In this document: positions 1-5,120 of the stretch, one piece after another
Position numbering within the stretch: the stretch's first letter is position 1
Layout: the number at the start of each line of letters is the position of its first letter
DNA from: Candidatus Aminicenantota bacterium
Lineage (GTDB): Bacteria; Acidobacteriota; Aminicenantia; UBA2199
Length of the DNA stretch: 6,816 nt
Direction of reading: 5' to 3'
Assembly: GCA_023137075.1 (NCBI GenBank)
Contig: JAGLQA010000149.1
Span: 1-6,816 of the forward strand
Made by a program: the position numbers and the translations under genes
The notes under the pieces: generated by a model
The model's input: only the letters and a program-made list of their open reading frames with translations
Databases searched by the model: none
Told to the model about the DNA's origin: nothing

Positions 1-40
1 CGGATTTTCTTGAGGAGCCATTTTTTCTGATTTTTAATTA

Positions 41-70
41 TTGACTGGCTTTATATCCATCTGGTATAAT
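41..70 (+). promoter_or_regulatory. sigma70-type promoter of the 112-1107 gene
   Basis: TTGACT (41-46) and a perfect TATAAT (65-70) are separated by 18 bp, and TGG just before the -10 gives an extended -10 (TGn) element. Transcription would start near 77, leaving a leader of about 35 nt that ends in AGGAGGT (102-108), four bases before the ATG at 112. The elements are read directly from the sequence; activity is inferred. This is one of the strongest-looking promoters in the window, so the downstream gene is probably expressed on its own. Confidence 0.75.
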
Positions 71-111
71 TCCAAATTAAAAGAGATTAACTAACTCAAT
101 TAGGAGGTAAA

Positions 112-1107
112 ATGGGAGTAAAAGGATTTATTAGAGCAGTGCAAGCTGCTCAGAGACAGGCAGAACGTGAGGCAAAAAGAAGGCAGCGTGAACTTGAGAG
201 GCAACAGAAAGAATATGCTAAAATGCAAAAATTGGAACGTGCTGTTTATGAGGTTGAATGTTATGAAAATAAAATCGACCTTCTTTTGTCCATCCACAAA
301 GAATGCGGTAATGTTTGGGATTGGGAGGAAATTCAAAAATCGAAGGCTCCTACAAAACCGTCTAAAAACAATCAGAAAAAAGTTATTGCTAAAATGGAAT
401 TGGAAAATTTTAAACCGGGAATATTTATCCGGTTGTTTGGACGAACTGAAATAAAACGAAATAATCTAATAGAAGCAATAAATGTGGCTAAAAAGCAGGA
501 TGAAAATGATTATCAAGATTCAGTAAAACTATATGAACAAAAATCTAAAGATTGGGAGGAAAGCCAAAGTCTTGCTGAAAAAATACTCTCCGGTGATAGC
601 GATGCTTATTATAAAGCAATCAAGGAAATTAATCCGTTTAGTGAGATTAATCAAATTGGTTCGGAAATAGATTTTAATATTATCAATACTTTCCTTATAG
701 AAGCGACCTTGAAGCCCAATAGCGAAAAAGTGATACCAAATGAAACCAAATCTCTATTAACAAGCGGTAAGCTTTCCGTAAAAAAAATGCCTAAAGGTTA
801 TTTTTACGAATTGTACCAGGACTATGTTTGCGGATGTATACTTAGGGTTTCAAGAGAGCTTTTCGCGTTACTTCCTGTTGAAATGGTAATCATTCATGCA
901 ATAGGAAATCTCTTAAATTCTAAAACTGGCAATTTGGAAGAAAAAACTATACTTTCTGCTGCCATCCCCAGGAAAACACTTGAAACCTTTAATTTTGACA
1001 TGCTTGACCCCTCTGATTCAATGGATAACTTTGTTCACAAAATGAATTTTAAAAAATCAAAAAGTTTTGAGGCAGTTGAAAAAATAAATCCTTCCGATTT
1101 GAAATAA
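112..1107 (+). CDS. conserved hypothetical protein with basic N-terminal coiled coil
   Basis: This 331-residue protein has no function that I can assign. The start is fixed by AGGAGGT four bases upstream of the ATG and by the promoter at 41-70. Residues 8-42 are very rich in R, K, Q and E and should form a basic amphipathic helix or coiled coil. Residues 45-75 (VYEVECYENKIDLLLSIHKEC) look like a second helix. Residues 120-160 are charged and helical, and the region from about 215 to 320 looks most like a folded domain (KLSVKKMPKGYFYELYQDYV, then LLPVEMVIIHAIG, then the FVHKMNFKKSKSF tail). From memory this C-terminal pattern occurs in a widespread unnamed bacterial family, which I cannot verify here. 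There is no signal peptide or clear membrane segment, so it is probably cytoplasmic. The coding sequence is AT-rich compared with the genes after 2349. It is transcribed alone and converges on the Rpn nuclease gene, which is compatible with accessory or defence DNA but does not prove it. Confidence 0.85.
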   Translation: MGVKGFIRAVQAAQRQAEREAKRRQRELERQQKEYAKMQKLERAVYEVECYENKIDLLLSIHKECGNVWDWEEIQKSKAPTKPSKNNQKKVIAKMELENFKPGIFIRLFGRTEIKRNNLIEAINVAKKQDENDYQDSVKLYEQKSKDWEESQSLAEKILSGDSDAYYKAIKEINPFSEINQIGSEIDFNIINTFLIEATLKPNSEKVIPNETKSLLTSGKLSVKKMPKGYFYELYQDYVCGCILRVSRELFALLPVEMVIIHAIGNLLNSKTGNLEEKTILSAAIPRKTLETFNFDMLDPSDSMDNFVHKMNFKKSKSFEAVEKINPSDLK

Positions 1108-1129
1108 ATTTGTCAGAAGGACATTTTTT
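1089..1129 (+). terminator. weak terminator candidate after the hypothetical gene
   Basis: Two alternative hairpins end in the same T6 run (1124-1129). One pairs TCCTTC (1089-1094) with GAAGGA (1116-1121) across a 21-nt loop. The other pairs TGTC (1111-1114) with GACA (1120-1123) across a 5-nt loop. The stems are short, so this is a weak candidate. The position, overlapping and just after the stop codon, is what a rightward terminator would need. Confidence 0.27.
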
Positions 1130-1167
1130 AAAAATCCGACTTATATCCTGCACCTGTCACCAGCAAT

Positions 1168-1202
1168 AAAACAGTTTCCGGTCGCCGGAGGCAAGGTGTT
1201 TT
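1168..1202. terminator. bidirectional terminator-like hairpin between convergent genes
   Basis: TCCGG (1177-1181) and CCGGA (1185-1189) form a 5-bp GC-rich stem with a TCG loop. They are flanked by AAAACA (1168-1173) and TGTTTT (1197-1202), which are reverse complements. Read leftward, the stem is preceded by an A-rich stretch and followed by TGTTTT, the usual layout of an intrinsic terminator. It begins 3 bp past the stop of the leftward nuclease gene and lies 60 bp after the rightward gene, so it could serve both. It has no long uninterrupted T run. Confidence 0.42.
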
Positions 1203-1204
1203 CA

Positions 1205-1390
1205 TTAATGCATCAGTGCTTTTACTTCTTTTTCAGTGAGCCCCGTGTATTTGACTACTTTTTTTATAGGGATGTTATCAAGGAGCATCTGCTTTGCAGT
1301 TTCTATTTTCCCTTTTTTTTGTCCTTCTTTTTGTCCTTCTTTTCTTCCTTCTTTTCTTGCGTCTCTTTCCCACAGCGGTATATATTCCAT
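1205..1390 (-). CDS. intragenic short Rpn C-terminal protein (RpnS-like, candidate antitoxin)
   Basis: This is an in-frame internal start within the Rpn nuclease gene, giving a 61-residue protein identical to residues 259-319 of the long form. The ATG at 1390 is preceded by GAGGAGG with 8 nt between them, a better ribosome site than the one before the long start. The product starts MEYIPLWERDAR. It then has four tandem four-residue repeats (RKEG, RKEG, QKEG, QKKG; its residues 12-27), and a helical tail with an HTH-like end. It contains none of the nuclease motifs. In characterised Rpn systems, small separately translated C-terminal proteins dimerise through a helix with a variable number of four-residue repeats and inhibit the long toxic nuclease. 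The architecture here fits closely, but separate translation and inhibition have not been shown for this sequence. A TATAAA at 1436-1441, with a poor -35 (TTGGGT, 1461-1466, 19-bp spacer), might allow independent transcription; I give that little weight. Confidence 0.62.
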   Translation of the reverse strand: MEYIPLWERDARKEGRKEGQKEGQKKGKIETAKQMLLDNIPIKKVVKYTGLTEKEVKALMH

Positions 1391-2164
1391 TTTAAATTCC
1401 TCCTCTATTTTTCTAATGACTTCTTTTAGACGGTCTTTATAAGACTCCGGTAAACGGATGACCCAATCAAAGAAATTCATGACGAGATGGGTTTCTTCTT
1501 TTGAGTATCCATGTTTATAACATTGTCTTATCAATTCTTTTGTTACCTCGAATTTTGTATCATTATCCGCTTTTTTTACCTCGTGGCTTTTTAATTGGGC
1601 TTTAACGATCATGGACATGGGATTTGTAGTAGACTCCAGTCTTTCTCTCAATTCTTTTTTCACGTTATAGTCAAGTATTTTGACAACAGGTATTTTCATC
1701 CGCATCTCGAAGCCAAAAAGACTGAAATAATACTCATCGGGTCTGTAGTTTGGGTTGTCATCCGCCAATATTGCCACGCTGATCATTGGAATATTTTTTT
1801 CTACCTTTTTATCGTAACCCCGGTAAAAGTAAACAAACATCCGTTCCATAAAACCGGGTTTCGCTTGACTCTGGACTTCGATATGGATAATGATACAGAT
1901 ATAAGTCATGCTTCCATTTTTCAGATGGACTTTTACCAGGACATCAGCGGCGCGGTCACCCATGTTGCTGTCCGGAGCGATTTCCTGTAATTCTTTATCC
2001 AGGAAATGAATCTCTTTGGTAAAATCGATGGCCTGATAGATATCGGGAAAAAAGAATTCCAGGAAGTCTTTAAAGAGTTTTTCGATGACTTTTTTCCATG
2101 CGGAGTCGTATTTACTTTGATTGACTTTCTCATTCCTGGTGGTTTTCTGTCGTTTCGTACTCAT
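1205..2164 (-). CDS. Rpn-family PD-(D/E)XK nuclease (recombination-promoting nuclease / putative transposase)
   Basis: This 319-residue cytoplasmic protein belongs to the Rpn / YhgA-like family of PD-(D/E)XK DNA nucleases. Residues 19-40 (YDSAWKKVIEKLFKDF..FFFP) match the family N-terminus. The nuclease core runs from about 45 to 165. Its likely metal-binding and catalytic residues are D74 (in RAADVLVKV) and E96 with Q98 (HIEVQ, a common variant of the ExK motif), followed by RMFVYFYRGYD (108-118) and AILADDNPNYRPD (131-143). Residues 200-258 are helical. Residues 270-285 hold four tandem R/Q-K-E/K-G repeats, and 286-319 end in an HTH-like IKKVVKYTGLTEKEVKAL helix pair typical of the family. 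No other in-frame ATG precedes the YDS motif, so M1 is the start. In E. coli, Rpn genes were described as antiphage toxin-antitoxin systems whose antitoxin is the separately translated C-terminus. The same organisation is visible here (see 1205-1390). Family assignment is strong; activity and role are inferred. Confidence 0.88.
   Translation of the reverse strand: MSTKRQKTTRNEKVNQSKYDSAWKKVIEKLFKDFLEFFFPDIYQAIDFTKEIHFLDKELQEIAPDSNMGDRAADVLVKVHLKNGSMTYICIIIHIEVQSQAKPGFMERMFVYFYRGYDKKVEKNIPMISVAILADDNPNYRPDEYYFSLFGFEMRMKIPVVKILDYNVKKELRERLESTTNPMSMIVKAQLKSHEVKKADNDTKFEVTKELIRQCYKHGYSKEETHLVMNFFDWVIRLPESYKDRLKEVIRKIEEEFKMEYIPLWERDARKEGRKEGQKEGQKKGKIETAKQMLLDNIPIKKVVKYTGLTEKEVKALMH
1310..1357 (-). 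repeat. four tandem 12-bp coding repeats (R/Q-K-E/K-G)
   Basis: In coding orientation the units are AGAAAAGAAGGA, AGAAAAGAAGGA, CAAAAAGAAGGA and CAAAAAAAAGGG: two identical copies followed by two diverging ones. Each keeps the reading frame, so copy number could change by slippage without breaking the protein. The last unit contains a run of eight A (1313-1320). Variable four-residue repeats at this position are a known feature of Rpn C-terminal domains. Confidence 0.85.
1399..1405 (-). promoter_or_regulatory. internal Shine-Dalgarno sequence GAGGAGG inside the Rpn gene
   Basis: On the minus strand the sequence reads GAGGAGG, then 8 nt, then ATG (1390). The site lies over codons for E254-E255-E256 of the long protein, with the frame reading ATA GAG GAG GAA TTT AAA ATG. 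It is a near-perfect complement to the 16S anti-SD at ideal spacing, and it is the main evidence for the internal start of the 61-residue protein. Confidence 0.7.
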
Positions 2165-2173
2165 AGCACCTTA

Positions 2174-2202
2174 ATTATAATCCAGGTCCCTGGATTTTTC
2201 AA
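2174..2202 (-). promoter_or_regulatory. sigma70-type promoter of the Rpn nuclease gene, giving a near-leaderless message
   Basis: On the minus strand, TTGAAA (2197-2202) and a perfect TATAAT (2174-2179) are separated by exactly 17 bp. Transcription would start near 2167, only a few bases before the ATG at 2164. The AAGGTG that could act as a ribosome site (2167-2172) would then lie mostly or wholly outside the transcript. The full-length nuclease may therefore be translated from an almost leaderless mRNA. The elements are seen directly; the start point is inferred from normal spacing. Confidence 0.65.
2181..2194. promoter_or_regulatory. candidate operator: 6+6 bp palindrome in the promoter spacer
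   Basis: TCCAGG and CCTGGA form an inverted repeat with a 2-bp centre. It sits wholly between the -35 and -10 elements of the Rpn promoter, where a bound repressor would block RNA polymerase. It is GC-rich in an otherwise AT-rich intergenic region, which makes chance less likely. A role in autoregulation is inference only. Confidence 0.4.
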
Positions 2203-2294
2203 CTTTTTTTATAATTTGCGAGCAATTTGAAAATGTTTTCTGCGGCTTTCTTTCCATATTCATTTTACACTAATATCCTCAAAGCCTTGCATCC

Positions 2295-2331
2295 AAAAAC
2301 GTTTCCCAAAGGTTTGTCGGGGGCCTTAACG
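2295..2331 (-). terminator. possible intrinsic terminator after the aminopeptidase gene
   Basis: Read leftward, CGTTAAGG (2324-2331) can pair with CCTT (2309-2312) and AACG (2300-2303), with a 5-nt bulge between the two 3' segments. Five T follow (2295-2299). The hairpin starts 17 bp past the stop of the 2349-3428 gene. The bulge weakens it, so confidence is low. Confidence 0.33.
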
Positions 2332-2348
2332 ATCACACAGCCGTATTT

Positions 2349-3428
2349 TTATACCTGAAGTTCGCCGTCTACAATCAGGGTGCGGCGGCTGTTGTCCGGG
2401 GAAATCAGGTCCAATTTGCTGCAAACAATAGGATTTCCCTTTGCATATACAATGTCTACATGCACCACATTCTCAGGTGAGATGAAATTTTTAACTCCGT
2501 TTTTACCGCCGAAATGGTCGCTGCGGCCATAGGCCCAATGAAACCCGGCTTTCTCGTCTTCCAGGACAATGCCGGTGACCTTCGCTTTGTCATTCAAGCC
2601 GATGGCAAATTCGGCAATATTGCACCAGCCGGGATCTTCCCGAAATTTGCGGCGCAACTCGGCAATGGCCGGCCCGCTGCCCCGGACATCGGTCACCCGG
2701 TTGTGTTTAATCACATACACGGCAATTTCATCACCTATCTTCTCGGGAAGTTCTCCTTCTGTCCGGCTGTCCTCATTTTCATTCGGGACAGAGAAGACTT
2801 CACCGGCAGGCAGGTTCGACAGGGAAAGTTCGCCTCCGGCCCTGTCCGGGTGCAGGATGCCGTCGTCGATCAGCGCCTTGTTTTCAGCCGGTAGATCGAA
2901 GTAACACTTGTGCCCGGATGAGAACGTCACTTCGGCGGCAATCGCCTGGTTGAATATCTCTTCCAGTATTTTACATTTTTTCGAAATTGCCGTGTAATCG
3001 GCAGATAGTCCCGATTCTTCCATGAACTTTGCCACGCCGGGCATGGATGCTACCCGCAGCTTATCGGATTTTTTAGCCAGGTAATAGAGCGGGGCAGTGG
3101 CGGAAAACTCCGGCATGGCAATGATGATAGAGGATTTGTTTATCATTTCGTTAAAATCGGTTTCTTTCCCGTCAATAAAACAATTGGCCGGCAGGTCGGC
3201 ATTGTTGCCGCCGGTTGCGTAATAAGTAACGAGCGGGTTCACCGTGATGCGCCGCCTGGCAGCGATAGCCGCAAGTTTTTCCCGCCATTCTTCCGCCATG
3301 CCGCGCCGCTCTTGCCAGGCAGGGTTATCGGCAATATCCCCGTGCGGCAGATCATAGATGACGGTTACGACTTCTCCTTCTTCAGGACAAAAAATATCAT
3401 CGAAAAAATTTTCAAGATTAAAGGCCAT
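2349..3428 (-). CDS. M29-like metallo-aminopeptidase (leucyl aminopeptidase / aminopeptidase T family)
   Basis: This 359-residue protein resembles the M29 (AmpS / aminopeptidase T) family, which removes N-terminal residues from peptides using two metal ions. Five candidate metal ligands appear in family order: E210 (NLPAGEVFSVP, 205-215), E273 (NIAEFAIGLND), H297 (GFHWAYGRSDHFGG), then H323 and D325 (VVHVDIVY). The family is usually about 400 residues, so this is a shorter, divergent member. It has no signal peptide and is probably cytoplasmic. The start is supported by AGGAG (3435-3439, reverse strand), 6 nt before the ATG, and by a promoter at 3494-3522. It is transcribed alone, divergently from the oxidoreductase-MFS operon. 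M29-like folds also include ring-cleaving dioxygenases of the NicX type. Retention of both glutamates favours a peptidase here, but the substrate is unknown. Confidence 0.75.
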   Translation of the reverse strand: MAFNLENFFDDIFCPEEGEVVTVIYDLPHGDIADNPAWQERRGMAEEWREKLAAIAARRRITVNPLVTYYATGGNNADLPANCFIDGKETDFNEMINKSSIIIAMPEFSATAPLYYLAKKSDKLRVASMPGVAKFMEESGLSADYTAISKKCKILEEIFNQAIAAEVTFSSGHKCYFDLPAENKALIDDGILHPDRAGGELSLSNLPAGEVFSVPNENEDSRTEGELPEKIGDEIAVYVIKHNRVTDVRGSGPAIAELRRKFREDPGWCNIAEFAIGLNDKAKVTGIVLEDEKAGFHWAYGRSDHFGGKNGVKNFISPENVVHVDIVYAKGNPIVCSKLDLISPDNSRRTLIVDGELQV

Positions 3429-3446
3429 AGCGCACTCCTGTTGTTT

Positions 3447-3471
3447 GCTTTTCGTTTGTCAACCGAAAGGC
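3447..3471. repeat. imperfect 8+8 bp inverted repeat in the aminopeptidase leader
   Basis: GCTTTTCG (3447-3454) and CGAAAGGC (3464-3471) are inverted copies with one mismatch and a 9-bp centre. The element lies in the predicted leader of the leftward gene, a few bases ahead of its AGGAG site. It could be an operator, or a hairpin that affects translation; in the leftward RNA the mismatch would be C-A. Confidence 0.4.
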
Positions 3472-3493
3472 TTATGTATTTACCTAAAATTCT

Positions 3494-3522
3494 ATTTTAT
3501 AAGAAAAAAGAAAAAATGTAAA
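3494..3522 (-). promoter_or_regulatory. promoter of the aminopeptidase gene
   Basis: On the minus strand, TTTACA (3517-3522) and TAAAAT (3494-3499) are separated by 17 bp of T-rich DNA. The predicted start near 3487 gives a leader of about 58 nt containing the inverted repeat at 3447-3471 and the AGGAG at 3435-3439. TATAAA, two bases earlier, is an alternative -10 with a 15-bp spacer. Confidence 0.5.
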
Positions 3523-3588
3523 GTGCTTTTTTTGAATATAATTTACAGCTGAGGGATAGGGCAATAATTAGAATTTTTCAGGTTTATC

Positions 3589-3618
3589 TTGATAACTCGA
3601 TTTGGTTCATGTTATAAT
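3589..3618 (+). promoter_or_regulatory. sigma70-type promoter of the oxidoreductase-MFS operon
   Basis: TTGATA (3589-3594) and a perfect TATAAT (3613-3618) are separated by 18 bp, with TGT directly before the -10 providing an extended -10 motif. Transcription would begin near 3625, giving a leader of about 125 nt. The left arm of a 9-bp inverted repeat overlaps the -10, which suggests repression. Confidence 0.65.
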
Positions 3619-3639
3619 CAATTCTCAAATTAACATGAA
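3606..3639. promoter_or_regulatory. candidate operator: perfect 9+9 bp inverted repeat over the -10 element
   Basis: TTCATGTTA (3606-3614) and TAACATGAA (3631-3639) are exact inverted copies with 16 bp between them; their centres are 25 bp apart. The left arm covers the extended -10, and the right arm lies just after the predicted transcription start. Because the left arm is upstream of that start, an RNA hairpin is unlikely and a DNA operator for a dimeric or tetrameric regulator is the better reading. No regulator gene lies in this window. Confidence 0.5.
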
Positions 3640-3749
3640 TATTCGGAATAGAGACAGAACATTTTGTAATCCCCGGTTTTTTCTTTATCCCATCATTCTA
3701 CCTTTTTTTATTTTGTTATCTACTTTAATATACTATATGGAGATGAATC

Positions 3750-5099
3750 ATGTCGGAAGAAAGTAAAATGGATCGCCGTGTTTTTGTAACAACCATGGCC
3801 GGAGGCTTATTAGCGGCCTGCACGACTCTTTCTAAGAAAGGGCCGCTGCCGGGGGGGAAAGTGGTTACCTCACCGAACGACAGGCTGAATATTGCCGCTG
3901 TCGGTATTGGCGGAATGGGCGCGCATAACGTCAAGGTCGTCGGCGAGAGCGAAAATATCGTGGCTCTTTGTGACGTTGACAGCAAATATGCAGCCAAAAC
4001 CTTTGCGAAGTATCCGAAGGCTGAGAAATACCAGGATTATCGCGTCATGCTTGAAAAGCAGAAAGATATCGACGCGGTGATTATTGCCACACCGGATCAT
4101 ACCCATGCCATAATCGCCATGGCAGCGATGCAATTGGGAAAACATGTATATGTTCAGAAACCCCTTACCCGCACCGTCTATGAGTCCCGGGTGCTGGCCG
4201 AGGCGGCCCGGAAATATAAAGTTGCCACCCAGATGGGAAACCAGGGCAGGTCCGGGGAAGGAATTCGCTTGATAACGGAGTGGATTGAAGACGGGGCGAT
4301 CGGTGAGGTTCGGGAAGTATACACCTGGACCAACCGGCCAATCTGGCCCCAGGGATTGAAAAGACCCAGGAAGACGCCCCGGGTACCACGACACTTAGAC
4401 TGGGATTTGTTCCTTGGTCCTGCGCCCTATCGTCCCTATCATCCGGAATACCACCCCTGGAATTGGCGTGCCTGGTGGGATTTCGGCACCGGTGCACTTG
4501 GCGACATGGCCTGTCATATTATCGACCCGGTATTTATGGCCTTGAAATTGGGATATCCTACCAAAGTGGAAGCCAGTTCCACGCCGGTGAACAATGAATC
4601 CGCTCCCCATGCGTCGATTGTCCGTTACACCTTTCCCGCGCGGGAAGGTAAACCGCCGGTTCGATTAACCTGGTGGGACGGCGGCATGATGCCGCCCCGG
4701 CCCGAAGAATTGGAACCCGGCCGCCGTATGGGAGACGAAAGCGGCGGTGTCCTGTTTATCGGCAGTAAAGGCAAACTGATGTGCGGTTGTTATGCCAAAA
4801 ATCCCAGGTTGATTTCCGAAGCAAAGATGAAAGCGTACAAACGCCCGGCTAAAACCATTCCCAGGGTGGAGGTACCACATGAAATGGATTGGGTACTGGC
4901 CTGCAAAGGCGAACGCCCGGCCTGTTCCGACTTCGATTATTCCGGTCCCCTTTCGGAGGTTGTGCTGATGGGCAACCTGGCTATCCGAACCGGCAAGCAG
5001 TTGGAATGGGATGGTGAAAACATGAAGGTCACCAATAATGTACCCGAGGCCAATCAATATGTTAATCCTCCCTATCGCGAGGGCTGGAAGCTTAAATAG
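3750..5099 (+). CDS. Gfo/Idh/MocA-family oxidoreductase, Tat-exported lipoprotein
   Basis: This 449-residue NAD(P)-dependent dehydrogenase family member probably oxidises or epimerises a sugar or glycoside outside the cytoplasm. The N-terminus has a twin-arginine motif (D8-R9-R10-V11-F12-V13), a short hydrophobic stretch and a lipobox (L21-A22-A23-C24), so it appears to be exported folded and lipidated at C24. The Rossmann domain starts at about 46 with GIGGMG (52-57) and continues through ALCDVD (72-77) and ATPDHTHA (113-120). The usual EKP is QKP (136-138), a variant common in this subfamily. GNQGRS (163-168) and WDFGTGALGDMACHIIDP (243-260), with likely active-site D252 and H256, are typical of Tat-bearing members from Bacteroidetes, Planctomycetes and similar phyla. 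GGAG (3739-3742), 7 nt upstream, supports the start at 3750; M7 (3768) would also keep the signal. Some relatives form 3-keto-glycosides, but the substrate here is unknown. It is first in an operon with the MFS gene. Confidence 0.9.
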   Translation: MSEESKMDRRVFVTTMAGGLLAACTTLSKKGPLPGGKVVTSPNDRLNIAAVGIGGMGAHNVKVVGESENIVALCDVDSKYAAKTFAKYPKAEKYQDYRVMLEKQKDIDAVIIATPDHTHAIIAMAAMQLGKHVYVQKPLTRTVYESRVLAEAARKYKVATQMGNQGRSGEGIRLITEWIEDGAIGEVREVYTWTNRPIWPQGLKRPRKTPRVPRHLDWDLFLGPAPYRPYHPEYHPWNWRAWWDFGTGALGDMACHIIDPVFMALKLGYPTKVEASSTPVNNESAPHASIVRYTFPAREGKPPVRLTWWDGGMMPPRPEELEPGRRMGDESGGVLFIGSKGKLMCGCYAKNPRLISEAKMKAYKRPAKTIPRVEVPHEMDWVLACKGERPACSDFDYSGPLSEVVLMGNLAIRTGKQLEWDGENMKVTNNVPEANQYVNPPYREGWKLK

Positions 5100-5120
5100 T
5101 AATATTAATAGGAGTTCGCT

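Larger units (their letters stand above)
3429..3749. other. divergent intergenic regulatory region (321 bp)
   Basis: No gene is seen here. From left to right it holds the ribosome site of the aminopeptidase, an 8+8 imperfect inverted repeat (3447-3471), a leftward promoter (3494-3522), a stretch of about 65 bp with nothing recognised, a rightward promoter (3589-3618) overlapped by a 9+9 inverted repeat (3606-3639), and a pyrimidine-rich leader of about 125 nt before the ATG at 3750. I see no known riboswitch or tRNA in the leader. Confidence 0.7.

Noticed and set aside
1..40. Possible gene fragment at the left edge: a leftward ATG at 21 (MAPQENP, running off the window), or a rightward C-terminus ending at 44.
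   Set aside because: Only seven codons are visible on the leftward option and it has no clear ribosome site. Two rightward frames also stay open to stops at 30 and 44. The evidence cannot choose between them.
1310..1357. The 12-bp tandem repeats considered as a CRISPR or VNTR outside a gene.
   Set aside because: The units are only 12 bp with no spacers, and they are in frame within the Rpn gene, encoding a known type of four-residue repeat.
1595..1990. Rightward open frame of 131 codons inside the Rpn nuclease region.
   Set aside because: It is antisense to a well-supported family gene, has no ribosome site, and its predicted protein has no recognisable features.
2171..2263. Leftward 30-codon ORF ending 6 bp before the Rpn start, a possible leader peptide.
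   Set aside because: It has only a distant GAGG, and it lies upstream of the predicted transcript start. It would need an earlier promoter that I cannot see convincingly.
3870..4394. Leftward 174-codon frame inside the oxidoreductase gene, plus other long antisense frames at 4165-5057.
   Set aside because: These are shadows of the GC-richer coding sequence; the sense frame carries all the Gfo/Idh/MocA motifs.
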